From assembly GCF_009646115.1 (NCBI RefSeq), contig NZ_CP045721.1:1-64000 (forward strand): DNA of 64,000 nt, written 5' to 3'. The notes beneath the pieces were generated by a model. That model was not told where the DNA came from, searched no databases, and worked only from the letters and a program-made list of their open reading frames with translations. This stretch comes from Pantoea eucalypti. GTDB lineage: Bacteria; Pseudomonadota; Gammaproteobacteria; Enterobacterales; Enterobacteriaceae. Positions 1 to 8,199 of this stretch are shown piece by piece (the stretch's first letter is position 1; each line of letters opens with the position of its first letter). Position numbers and translations under genes: made by a program.

Positions 1-348
1 ATGTTTAATGTGTCCGCAACCTACAGTGCAGAGGCTGTTGAATGCCTTTATGAAGTCATCGACATTCTTAACCTCAAGGGGGCACGCTGCCACGTGATCT
101 TTGATAGTCAGGCATCCCGTGCCGCGGTCATTGAAGCCGATACAATAGAAGAACTCGGCGAAATGCGTCACCCTGTACTGGCCGTTCTGGAACTGGAGCG
201 CGTGACCAGCATCAACACCATTTTGCGGATTAAATCGTTCTGGACTGATCCGGAGGGCGTCAGGCCTGACGTTGAGCCTGGCAGCCTGGCTAAAGCACTC
301 TATAAAGCGCTGACCATCAAGAAACAGATTACGCTGGTCGGTTTGTAA
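1..348 (+). CDS. hypothetical protein (possibly 5'-partial)
   Basis: Open frame of 115 codons beginning with ATG at the first base of the window, so the true start may lie upstream and no ribosome binding site can be judged. I do not recognise the family. The protein looks soluble, with mixed alpha/beta composition, no signal peptide and no membrane segment. Base composition matches the surrounding genes. It is followed by about 160 bases without a gene and then the 3' end of the convergent sugar operon. Confidence 0.5.
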   Translation: MFNVSATYSAEAVECLYEVIDILNLKGARCHVIFDSQASRAAVIEADTIEELGEMRHPVLAVLELERVTSINTILRIKSFWTDPEGVRPDVEPGSLAKALYKALTIKKQITLVGL

Positions 349-511
349 GAGAGACGGCTGAAAATCATTCACTGGCAATTTGCGCGCGTGTTCAATTCCC
401 CATTTCACCGTTCACGGTCCAGAATACGCGCGCATATTCATCATTGTTCAGGTACCCCGGTTGATCATTTTCACCTGAAAGAGATGTTCGTAAATAACCC
501 TGAACGTGGGA

Positions 512-1435
512 CTACTTTGAATTCTCAGCAACAAAGTTCAGATAATTTTCAGGTGTAATCAGCTTGTAAGGCACCCAGTTAAGCGTCTCAACCTTTTGTT
601 TGTTCAGCAGGGCTTTGGTCACCTGAACTGCGCCGGTAGCCTGTCCTTTTGCATCCTGAAAAATAGTGAGCACCATCCTGCCGTTTTTAATGAACTGCTG
701 ACCATCGGGTGTTCCATCAATTCCCGCCACAAGGATTTTATCGTTCTTCGCCTGGTTTAAAGCCATAATCGCGCCAATCGCCATCTCATCGTTGTTTGCA
801 GCAATGGCGTCAATGGGACGCTGATTTAGCAGCCAGCCAGAAACCACATCAACCGCTTCATTGCGTTGCCATTTCGCTGTCTGCTTCTCAATAACTTTCA
901 TGTCTTTATATTTACTGATAACCGCTTCCACAGCACGGGTACGCTCACGGGCCTCTTCATTCGACAGCGCGCCCATCAGTATCGCTACATTACCTTTGTA
1001 GTTCATTTTCTTTGCCAGCGCCTCCATCTGCATTTCACCACCCAGCGCCGAATCAGAACCAACATATGCCATATCTGCTGGCAGTTTCACTTCCGGTTTA
1101 CGATTTACGAAAACCAGCGGAATACCGGCATTTTTGGCGGCCGTGATCATCGGTAAAACACCCTGAGTATCAACCGGATTGAGAATAATGGCGTCAACGC
1201 CCTGGTTGATAAAGTCATCAACCTGCTGCACCTGCAGCGCGACATCGCCTTTGGCATCAACAAACTGGCTCTTGAGTTCACTGGCGTTAAGCTCTTTCTG
1301 CATCTGAGTGCGAAGGATGGAGACAAAGTTAAGGTCGAAGTTAGCCAGCGCGACGCCAACGGTAAACGTTTTGGCGCTGATTCCCACACTAAACAGCAAG
1401 GAGCAAAGACAAAGCAGAAGGTTTATGATGTTCAT
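512..1435 (-). CDS. periplasmic sugar-binding protein (ribose/inositol type), no cognate permease nearby
   Basis: Predicted 307-residue substrate-binding protein of the ribose/galactose/inositol family (type I periplasmic fold). A signal peptide precedes the mature start near AKTFTVGVALA. Family-type segments include VDAIILNPVDTQGV and the hinge region IAANNDEMAIGAI. I chose the ATG at 1435 because AGGAA sits just upstream and the signal peptide starts there. A longer frame reaches 1516 but lacks a ribosome site. It is the last gene of the minus-strand sugar operon. No ABC permease or ATPase follows it, so it may feed a distant transporter or act in sensing. Substrate is inferred only from the neighbouring dehydrogenase and isomerase. 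Confidence 0.85.
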   Translation of the reverse strand: MNIINLLLCLCSLLFSVGISAKTFTVGVALANFDLNFVSILRTQMQKELNASELKSQFVDAKGDVALQVQQVDDFINQGVDAIILNPVDTQGVLPMITAAKNAGIPLVFVNRKPEVKLPADMAYVGSDSALGGEMQMEALAKKMNYKGNVAILMGALSNEEARERTRAVEAVISKYKDMKVIEKQTAKWQRNEAVDVVSGWLLNQRPIDAIAANNDEMAIGAIMALNQAKNDKILVAGIDGTPDGQQFIKNGRMVLTIFQDAKGQATGAVQVTKALLNKQKVETLNWVPYKLITPENYLNFVAENSK

Positions 1436-1521
1436 AGTCAATTCCTGTAGGTTGAGGTTGTTATTGTTTTCATTAACATTATTGTGCGTTGGGTAACAGG
1501 CAAATACCCGACGCATGCTGC

Positions 1522-2301
1522 TTACAACGTAAAGTGATCGCGGAACTGCTGGACAGCCGCTGTGCTATCACCGCTGGCCCAGCCCTCCATGGCGACGGTG
1601 CCGCTGTAACCTATCTCCTGCAGCGTCCGTGCAATAGCCCGGTAATTGATCTCGCCGGTGCCCGGCTGCTGGCGGCCGGGTACATCGGCAACCTGGATTT
1701 CCCCTATCGCTGAACCGCAGCGCCGTACCAGTTCAATCAGATTGCCCTCGCCAATTTGTGCATGGTAGAGATCCAGATTCATCTTCAGCGCCGGGCTGTT
1801 GACCGCCTCGACCAGCGCCCGCGTTTCAGAGGCCAGGGCGAAGGGTGTGCCCGGATGATCGATCGGCAGATTAAGGTTTTCGAGGGTGAAAACGCGTCCG
1901 GCTCGTTCACCAAGTTGTGCAACCTGGCGCAGCGTATCGGCGGCCTTGAGCCACATAGCGCCCGTTACCGTTGTCACGGGTTTTACCGGCAGTCCGCGGT
2001 CGTCAAGTCCGGTGCCATGCAGATTCAGTACAGGACAACTGAGACGTTCGGCCACAGCCAGTGAGGCTTCAGCACTCTGCAGTAACTGCGCTATCTCTGT
2101 TTCATCGGTAAGATTACCGCTCAGATAACCGGTCATAGAGGTAAAGCGCGCACCGGTCGCCACCAGCGCATCAATATCCTTGTTGGCCCATCCCCAGATT
2201 TCGACGCCGAAACCCAGCTCATGAATGCGTTTTACGCGCTCTGTAAATGGCAGCTCCAGAAATACCATTTCAGCGCAGACGGAAAGTTGATAATCAGCCA
2301 T
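1522..2301 (-). CDS. TIM-barrel sugar isomerase, hydroxypyruvate isomerase (Hyi) family
   Basis: 259 residues, the usual size for the Hyi/IolI-like xylose-isomerase-type TIM barrel. Family marks visible are VCAEMVFLELPF near the N-terminus, the VEIWGW segment, and VADVPGRQQPGTGEINY near residue 215, which is typical of hydroxypyruvate isomerase relatives. Metal-ligand acidic residues are expected in ENLN and in the MNLDLYHAQ segment. The start codon overlaps the stop of the upstream dehydrogenase (TGATG), so the two are probably translationally coupled. In context it probably isomerises a keto-sugar made by the dehydrogenase. The exact substrate cannot be read from sequence. Confidence 0.88.
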   Translation of the reverse strand: MADYQLSVCAEMVFLELPFTERVKRIHELGFGVEIWGWANKDIDALVATGARFTSMTGYLSGNLTDETEIAQLLQSAEASLAVAERLSCPVLNLHGTGLDDRGLPVKPVTTVTGAMWLKAADTLRQVAQLGERAGRVFTLENLNLPIDHPGTPFALASETRALVEAVNSPALKMNLDLYHAQIGEGNLIELVRRCGSAIGEIQVADVPGRQQPGTGEINYRAIARTLQEIGYSGTVAMEGWASGDSTAAVQQFRDHFTL

Positions 2302-3314
2302 CAGCGCGCCCCCAGCTTAACCGGCAGGTTGCTCTGTACAGATTCGATACAGGCCAGCGCAATTTCCAGCGCGTTGCGCGCATCTTCGCCCGTGGCGCGA
2401 GGCGTTTCACCACTTCGGATACAGCGGGCAAATTCGGTCATTTCTGCCACATAGGCCTCTCGCAGCAGATCTGAATCCAGTCGCGACGTATCGACGGCTA
2501 TTCCGCTGGCGGTGTAACGCACGCAGTGGTTGGCATTGATGTGGCCCGCCTGCAGCATGCCTTTACTGCCAAAAACCTCACCGCGCACGTCATAGCCATA
2601 GACCGCCTGAAAGTTTGCCTCAGCTATAGCAATAGCGCCGTTGTCGAAGCGAATAGTCACAACCGAGGTATCCAGCAGCCCTTTATCCTTAAAATCTGGC
2701 CGCACCAGCGCATCGGCCAGCGCATAGACTTCTACCGGCTTTGCGCCATGATTGAAGTGCAGTAGCGTGTCAAAATCGTGAATCAGCGTTTCAAGGAAGA
2801 TGGTCCATTGCGGAATCGGCGCTGGATCGTTCAGGCCTGGGTCACGGGTCACAGAGCGACTAAGCTGGGTCGTGCCATTCTCACCATTTTTTACCGCTGC
2901 AATTGCTGCCGCAAAACCGGAATCAAAGCGGCGATTAAAGCCCACCTGTAACACGACGCCTGCCTCTTTTGCCGCCGCGATGGCGCGATCGGCCTCATCC
3001 AGCGTGACAGCCATAGGCTTTTCGCAAAACACATGTTTGCCGGCTCTGGCCGCGGCAATCACCCACTCCGCATGCGTCCGTGCTGGCGCGGCAATCGCAA
3101 CGGCGTCGATTTCATCATCCTGAAGCAGCGCATGCAGATCGCTATACGATTTGCTCACCCCAAGCCGGCTGGCGAGCTTCTCTGCTGCGCCAGGGAACGG
3201 ATCCGCCACTGCCGCAAGGGTGGCACCAGGCACACGCCAGGCCAGATTTTCCGCATGGAAGCTGCCCATGCGGCCTGCGCCGATTAAACCCACGCGTACT
3301 GTTTGATGGTTCAT
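2301..3314 (-). CDS. Gfo/Idh/MocA family dehydrogenase (inositol 2-dehydrogenase-like)
   Basis: 337 residues. The N-terminal Rossmann fold carries GLIGAGRMGSFHAENLA and the family-defining EKPMAVTLDEA segment near residue 97. The central part (QVGFNRRFD) and LIHDFDTLLHF supply the catalytic-site His/Asp region typical of inositol 2-dehydrogenases (IolG). It should oxidise a cyclitol or sugar hydroxyl with NAD(P). It lies 12 bases after the MFS porter and overlaps the following isomerase, so it sits in the middle of one operon. IolG-like is the best guess. Other sugar dehydrogenases of the same superfamily cannot be excluded. Confidence 0.88.
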   Translation of the reverse strand: MNHQTVRVGLIGAGRMGSFHAENLAWRVPGATLAAVADPFPGAAEKLASRLGVSKSYSDLHALLQDDEIDAVAIAAPARTHAEWVIAAARAGKHVFCEKPMAVTLDEADRAIAAAKEAGVVLQVGFNRRFDSGFAAAIAAVKNGENGTTQLSRSVTRDPGLNDPAPIPQWTIFLETLIHDFDTLLHFNHGAKPVEVYALADALVRPDFKDKGLLDTSVVTIRFDNGAIAIAEANFQAVYGYDVRGEVFGSKGMLQAGHINANHCVRYTASGIAVDTSRLDSDLLREAYVAEMTEFARCIRSGETPRATGEDARNALEIALACIESVQSNLPVKLGAR

Positions 3315-3326
3315 AAAAACTCCTTA

Positions 3327-4775
3327 TTATTTTGCTTTTGCCCAGGCGGGCGATGAAGGGTGTTGTTCAGATCGCTTCACCTCAGCAGCGAAACGACGGG
3401 ATTTGGAGAGCATCAGCGGTTCAATGTGCTCCAGCGACACGCCCCGGGTTTCCGGTAAAAAACGACGGACAAACCAGAACGCGATGAGCGATCCCACCGC
3501 GCATAACATCAGTGGGAAGGCACCATGAAAGTGTTCCATCAGCACCTGGCTGCGGTTCATCATCGGGAAGCTTTGGGTAACGATAAAATTAGCGACGTAC
3601 ATCGAGGCGAACGCAAAGCCCATCGCCACGGCGCGAATCCGATTAGGAAAGATTTCTGAGATCAGCAGCCAGGCACCCAGGCTCCATGAGAGGCCAAATA
3701 TCAGCACGAAGGCCAGCAGTCCAATCACCGGCAGCAGGCCACCTGCATCGGCGATAAATGCCAGGGCGGTGAAGATCATAGAGAACGCGCATCCCAGTGC
3801 CCCCCAGCGCAGCAGCACTGTCCGGCCCAGACGATCAATGGTACTCAGACAAACGGCCACGCCAGCCAGCAGCGCAAGACCAATGAAAATGCTGTGAAAC
3901 AGGGAAGACTGGGTACTGCCGGTGACATTTTGTAAGAGTGACGGCGCGTAATAGAGCAGGATGTTGATACCGGAGATCTGCTGCAAAATAGCAATGGCAC
4001 AACCCACCAGCAGGATATAGCGTGCCCGCGCATCCCGCAGGATGCCGCGCTGACGGGTCTGGATGTGGTCATCCCGATTTGACGTCAGGATTTCCTGTAA
4101 CAGTCGCTCGGCGTGTTGGGCATTTGAAAGACGCGTCAGCACCTCAAGGGCCCGCTCTTTTTTGCCGTTCAGCGCCAGCCAGCGCGGTGACTCTGGCATA
4201 AACGGCACCAGCAGCAGAAATAGCACGCAAGGCACCACGCCCGAAGCAAGCATCCAGCGCCAGCCTTCACTGACAATCCACTGATGCGGCATGCCGCGTG
4301 CAATCAGGTAATTCACGATATAGACGGTAACCTGTCCGCCCACCATCAGCATCTGCTGCAGGCCGAGCATCCGTCCGCGCCAGTCTTTGGGTGAAACTTC
4401 AGCGATGTAAAGCGGCGTAATCGCAGAGGCCATCCCGACCGCCAGCCCGCCAGTCAGTCGCCAGATAACGAAATCGGTCAGCGATCCCGCCAGCGCAGCG
4501 CCCACTGCGGAGAGCAAAAAGAGTAGAGCGGTAACGATTAGGGTCGTTTTGCGACCGATACGATCAGAAATGAAGCCAACACTCCATGCGCCGACGATGC
4601 AGCCGAGAATGACGTTGGACACCGCCCAGCCACTTTCCCATGGCGTTAAATTCAGATGTTCTGTCAGCGGGTCGATAACGCCAGAGATTACAGAAGCGTC
4701 ATAACCGAGAATCACGCCACTCAGTGAAGCAATGGCACAGATAAACAGAATCAGCCGTAAATTATGTTTGCGCAT
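3327..4775 (-). CDS. MFS sugar porter (inositol/hexose:proton symporter type)
   Basis: 482 residues with about 12 hydrophobic segments. It has the sugar porter signatures: GYDASVISG in TM1, SDRIGRK in the TM2-3 loop, and PESPRWL after TM6. It imports a sugar or cyclitol with protons. It is the first gene of the minus-strand operon and reads away from the sigma-54 activator. A near-consensus sigma-54 promoter lies about 50 bases upstream, so transport and the next three genes are probably activated together. The ribosome site before ATG 4775 is weak (GGGAAATAAG). Confidence 0.9.
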   Translation of the reverse strand: MRKHNLRLILFICAIASLSGVILGYDASVISGVIDPLTEHLNLTPWESGWAVSNVILGCIVGAWSVGFISDRIGRKTTLIVTALLFLLSAVGAALAGSLTDFVIWRLTGGLAVGMASAITPLYIAEVSPKDWRGRMLGLQQMLMVGGQVTVYIVNYLIARGMPHQWIVSEGWRWMLASGVVPCVLFLLLVPFMPESPRWLALNGKKERALEVLTRLSNAQHAERLLQEILTSNRDDHIQTRQRGILRDARARYILLVGCAIAILQQISGINILLYYAPSLLQNVTGSTQSSLFHSIFIGLALLAGVAVCLSTIDRLGRTVLLRWGALGCAFSMIFTALAFIADAGGLLPVIGLLAFVLIFGLSWSLGAWLLISEIFPNRIRAVAMGFAFASMYVANFIVTQSFPMMNRSQVLMEHFHGAFPLMLCAVGSLIAFWFVRRFLPETRGVSLEHIEPLMLSKSRRFAAEVKRSEQHPSSPAWAKAK

Positions 4776-4825
4776 AACAACTTATTTCCCTTCGCATGAT
4801 TGATTCAGGTGATTGCATCAACCTT

Positions 4826-4842
4826 TGCAAAGGTGGTGCCAA
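4826..4842 (-). promoter_or_regulatory. sigma-54 (-24/-12) promoter for the sugar operon
   Basis: Read on the minus strand: TTGGCAC, then five bases, then TTGCA. The GG doublet (4840-4839) and GC doublet (4828-4827) are separated by exactly 10 bases, as RpoN promoters require. Transcription would start near 4815 and run into the MFS porter. The divergent gene encodes a sigma-54 activator, which supports the call. Confidence 0.8.
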
Positions 4843-4900
4843 CCAAAATCCGGGAAATTTTGTGAGCGCTGACACAACGTCACACCTCAAACTGGCAACA

Positions 4901-4940
4901 ATGTTTACATGTCAACTTAACATGTCCATAAAATGGACAT
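4901..4940. promoter_or_regulatory. probable upstream activator site (inverted repeats)
   Basis: Contains a perfect inverted repeat ATGTCCAT-AAA-ATGGACAT (4922-4940) and two copies of ACATGT (4907-4912, 4920-4925). It sits about 80-100 bases upstream of the sigma-54 promoter, a normal distance for an enhancer, and just before the activator gene, where it could also autoregulate. Assignment to this activator is inference. Confidence 0.6.
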
Positions 4941-4961
4941 TTAATTCCACTGGAGTGGCGT

Positions 4962-6923
4962 GTGAATCAGCAATTGTTATTACGAGATGAGAGCGAGGCG
5001 ATCTTCAGCCTGCCAGACAGGGAGGCCGCCGACAGTTGGGACGCGCTGTTATGGCGAAGCTGGGAGAGCTTTACCCAGGGCGAACCGTCGCCAGCGGTTC
5101 GTGAAACTATTCTGCACTCCTGGCAACGCTCGCAGCAGTACGCTATCGATCCAGATCGATTTATCTATACCGCGCCCCCAGCCAGCGAACTGACTGCGAT
5201 TCTTGAAAACAATGCAGAACTGATTCTTGTTGCACGCAGCATTATGGAAAATTTGCTCGCCTATAATCCGGACGGGCACATTAACCTCACCGATGCGCAG
5301 GGTGTCACACTCCATTTTTGCGGTGCCGACCTGACACCGATCGGCAGTATTCTGCGTGAAGAGGTATTGGGTACTAACTGTACCGCGCGCTGCCTGATTG
5401 AACAGCGGCTGGTCTATGTGTTGAGCGGTGAAAACTGGAAGTTTGATTTGCGAAAACGCCGCCGGCAGTGCGCTGCGGCCCCCGTCCGTAATGAAAACGG
5501 ACAATTGATAGGTGTGCTCACACTGACCGCCACGCCTGATAATTTCAACGTCCACACACTTGGCACGGTCCAGGCGGCGGCAGAAGCAGTCGGACAGCAA
5601 CTGATGCTACGACGCCTGCTGGCTGAACAGCAGTCCATTCTTGAGACGCTGAATGAAGGTGTGATTGTCTGTGATAAACAGGGGCGCATTAAAACCCTTA
5701 ACCGTTATGCGCGCCAGATTTTCAGCGGGCTGAATCCAGGCAATACCCCGATTGATGAACTGCTACAGCCACAGGGCGGATCGCTGCTGACCATGCCTTT
5801 TTGTAATGACATTGAGTTGCAGTTCAGGCCAGCCGGCCTGGCCCCCCTCTCCTGCCTGATATCATTGATGCCCGCGCCGGATGGCGGACGCGTGCTGTCG
5901 CTGCGTGAAAATCAGCGTATCCGTGCCATTACACGACGTGTCATGGGCGTGAATGCCAGTTACACCTTTGACATGATTCGCGGCCGCTCGTCGCGTCTGC
6001 AGCAGGCAATTCATAAGGCCCGGGTCAGCAGCCGAACCGACAGCACAGTGCTGCTCAGCGGTGAAAGTGGCACCGGCAAAGAGTTGTTTGCGCAGGCCAT
6101 TCATAATGCCAGCCCACGTCAGCAGGAAGCGTTTATCGCTCTTAACTGCGGCGCACTGCCACGCGATCTGGTGCAAAGCGAGCTGTTTGGCTATGCGGAT
6201 GGCGCCTTCACCGGTTCACGGCGTGGTGGTTCGGCGGGCAAGTTTGAACTGGCTGACGGCGGAACCCTTTTCCTGGATGAGATTGGTGAGATGCCGCTCG
6301 AAGCGCAAACCAGCTTGCTACGCGTGCTGCAGGAGAGTGAAGTGCTGCGTATCGGCGCGGCTCAGCCCGTGAAAGTGAATGTCCGCATTATCGTGGCAAC
6401 GCACTGCAACCTGCTGGATGCCGTGGAGAAAAATGCCTTTCGGCGCGATCTCTATTATCGTCTGAATGTAATTTCATTAGAAATTCCTCCGCTGCGTGAC
6501 CGTCGTGAAGACATACCGGAGTTGGTGAATATTTTCATTCAGGCGCTCTGCACACGTCTGAAGCGTATTCCGCCTGTGGTCGCGCCGGACGCAATGACCT
6601 GTCTGCAAGCCTGGGATTGGCCGGGAAACGTACGTGAACTGGAAAATGTGATTGAGCGTGTCGTCAACCTGAGTGAAGGGTTAGAAATAACCCGCGCCGA
6701 TTTGCCCGAATCCCTGCAGCAAGTCTCAGCCAGTGATGCGCCTGGAGAGATTCAACCCTCACTGCAAAATCTGGAGCGGATGCATATTTTACAGGTTGTC
6801 AGTGAACAACAGGGGAATCTGCGTCAGTCGGCGCAACTGCTGGGGATCTCACGAACGGCGTTATATAACAAGCTCAATGCATGGAAAATCGACTACCGTG
6901 CTTTCAGGAAAAATGATGCCTGA
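4962..6923 (+). CDS. sigma-54-dependent activator, AcoR-like (GAF-PAS-AAA+-Fis)
   Basis: 653 residues. The N-terminal part (about 70-210) resembles the GAF sensor of AcoR/DhaR regulators. A PAS-like segment follows (about 220-300, beginning [16 protein letters not shown]). The AAA+ domain (about 345-575) has Walker A GESGTGKE, Walker [13 protein letters not shown] and the [16 protein letters not shown] segment. A Fis-type HTH ends the protein ([13 protein letters not shown]). The sigma-contacting loop reads GAFTGS instead of the usual GAFTGA, with the key Phe and Thr kept. The GTG start at 4962 is set by GGAG six bases upstream. It is divergent from the sugar operon and very likely activates it. 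The 3' end overlaps the convergent YkvA gene by 20 bases. Confidence 0.92.
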   Translation: MNQQLLLRDESEAIFSLPDREAADSWDALLWRSWESFTQGEPSPAVRETILHSWQRSQQYAIDPDRFIYTAPPASELTAILENNAELILVARSIMENLLAYNPDGHINLTDAQGVTLHFCGADLTPIGSILREEVLGTNCTARCLIEQRLVYVLSGENWKFDLRKRRRQCAAAPVRNENGQLIGVLTLTATPDNFNVHTLGTVQAAAEAVGQQLMLRRLLAEQQSILETLNEGVIVCDKQGRIKTLNRYARQIFSGLNPGNTPIDELLQPQGGSLLTMPFCNDIELQFRPAGLAPLSCLISLMPAPDGGRVLSLRENQRIRAITRRVMGVNASYTFDMIRGRSSRLQQAIHKARVSSRTDSTVLLSGESGTGKELFAQAIHNASPRQQEAFIALNCGALPRDLVQSELFGYADGAFTGSRRGGSAGKFELADGGTLFLDEIGEMPLEAQTSLLRVLQESEVLRIGAAQPVKVNVRIIVATHCNLLDAVEKNAFRRDLYYRLNVISLEIPPLRDRREDIPELVNIFIQALCTRLKRIPPVVAPDAMTCLQAWDWPGNVRELENVIERVVNLSEGLEITRADLPESLQQVSASDAPGEIQPSLQNLERMHILQVVSEQQGNLRQSAQLLGISRTALYNKLNAWKIDYRAFRKNDA

Positions 6924-7290
6924 ACGCTGCGACGATTTGGCTGAACAGCACAGTGGCACCAACAATCCATATCGCGATAACGATTCCTGCCGTTACGCGA
7001 CTGACCGGATGTGTACTGGCTTGCGCTGCAGTTTCACGATGTTCGCGCATCACCTCGGGGGGAATAAGACGTACCACCAGCATGATCCCCAGCGGTACAA
7101 TGATCAGGTCGTCGAGATAGCCGATAACGGGAATGAAGTCGGGGATCAGATCGATGGGTGAAACCGCATAGGCCGCGACAATCATCGCCAGCACTTTAGC
7201 CACTAACGGTGTACGGGGATCGCGGGCGGCGAGCCATACCGCATGCACATCCCGTTTGATGTTTCGTGCCCACGTTTTGATGTCAGTCAT
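6904..7290 (-). CDS. YkvA/DUF1232 family membrane protein
   Basis: About 128 residues. The DUF1232 signature is clear: YAVSPIDLIPDFIPVIGYLDD near residue 55, followed by a hydrophobic stretch and a C-terminal membrane segment (VTAGIVIAIWIVGATVLF). The molecular role of the family is not established to my knowledge. I chose ATG 7290 (MTDIKTW). A longer frame to 7332 has no better ribosome site. It overlaps the 3' end of the sigma-54 activator tail to tail. Confidence 0.85.
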   Translation of the reverse strand: MTDIKTWARNIKRDVHAVWLAARDPRTPLVAKVLAMIVAAYAVSPIDLIPDFIPVIGYLDDLIIVPLGIMLVVRLIPPEVMREHRETAAQASTHPVSRVTAGIVIAIWIVGATVLFSQIVAAFRHHFS

Positions 7291-7404
7291 AAGCTTACTT
7301 TTCACGAAACGTCTTTTCCTTATTGAGGACAACGGTTATTCCGCTTTCGTACAACGCTCCTCACAAAGACTCACGCTCCGTGTTGAGTCCGGGCGCCATT
7401 TCAG

Positions 7405-8022
7405 TCAATCAACACTACGACAATCGGCATCCCAGGTCTTCATGGCAGTTGATACCGCCGCATCAAGTTCTTTACCGGTTGCGCCATCGCGGGCTTCGGT
7501 CGACAGGCCGATTTCAAAACTGTGAAAAAACCTGGCCAGTGCCTGCACATCTGTACCGGAAACCAGAAGCCCCGCCTCTTTCGCTCTGGTGACACATCGC
7601 AAAAATCCCGCTCTGGTTCGATCGCGTTGCGCTGCCAGAAGCTCACGAATGTGCGCGTTTGCAGGTGAGCAGGTATTAACGGACAGCGCGATCAGGCAAC
7701 CGCTGGGATGTCCCTGATCTGTCTGCATCTTTGCGGAGCGACGCAAGGCGAGTTCGATAGCCTGTCGGGGTTCAAGCGAGTCGTCCCATAGACAATCGTT
7801 CACCTGACCATAAGTCGTCATATAGCATTCGACAACCTCTTCGAACAGCGCCTCTTTAGAACCAAATGCGGCGTAAAAACTGGGGGCAGTGATACCGTTA
7901 CCGAGATTCGACTTGAGCATGGCAAGCGAAGTGGACTCGTAACCGTGTTGCCAGAAAAGTGTCATCGCCTGACGAATTGCTTCGTCACGGTCAAATGTTC
8001 GTGGACGTCCCATCTGAGCCAT
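7405..8022 (-). CDS. TetR/AcrR family repressor
   Basis: 205 residues. The N-terminal HTH (about 10-55) reads DEAIRQAMTLFWQHGYESTS, and the FYAAFGSKEALFEEV segment is typical of TetR proteins. The C-terminal ligand domain is variable. ATG 8022 has AAGGA seven bases upstream. It is divergent from an MFS exporter. The 177-base gap carries two facing copies of a 26-base element, so it most likely represses the pump and itself until a ligand binds. Confidence 0.9.
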   Translation of the reverse strand: MAQMGRPRTFDRDEAIRQAMTLFWQHGYESTSLAMLKSNLGNGITAPSFYAAFGSKEALFEEVVECYMTTYGQVNDCLWDDSLEPRQAIELALRRSAKMQTDQGHPSGCLIALSVNTCSPANAHIRELLAAQRDRTRAGFLRCVTRAKEAGLLVSGTDVQALARFFHSFEIGLSTEARDGATGKELDAAVSTAMKTWDADCRSVD

Positions 8023-8048
8023 ATCCGTTCCTTTTTGACTTGCCAGAC

Positions 8049-8074
8049 ATAAATACTAATCGATACATATATTC
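8049..8074. promoter_or_regulatory. operator copy 1 in TetR/MFS intergenic region
   Basis: This 26-base element is the reverse complement of the element at 8105-8130 with 21 of 26 positions identical. The core reads AATCGATAC. It lies directly upstream of the TTGACA -35 box. Its position next to a TetR gene suggests it is the repressor site. Confidence 0.65.
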
Positions 8075-8101
8075 TTGACAAGTTGCGCGGGGGCTTATAG
8101 T
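8075..8101 (+). promoter_or_regulatory. sigma-70 promoter for the MFS exporter
   Basis: TTGACA (8075-8080) is a perfect -35 box. The best -10 is TATAGT at 8096-8101 with a short 15-base spacer. The promoter is flanked on both sides by the operator copies, so a bound repressor would block it. Confidence 0.55.
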
Positions 8102-8104
8102 TTC

Positions 8105-8130
8105 GAATATATATACCGATCGATATTTAT
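8105..8130. promoter_or_regulatory. operator copy 2 in TetR/MFS intergenic region
   Basis: Inverted partner of the element at 8049-8074. The centre, ACCGATCGAT, is itself close to palindromic. It lies between the putative -10 box and the MFS start codon. Confidence 0.65.
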
Positions 8131-8199
8131 ATCAGCCAGCCTGTTATCAAGCGGGTTTTCGCAATATTTAAGCGTTACAAACTTAAAAAAGGACTCAAC

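Noticed and set aside
5049..5600. 183-codon minus-strand frame inside the sigma-54 activator
   Set aside because: Antisense shadow of a gene with intact domains.
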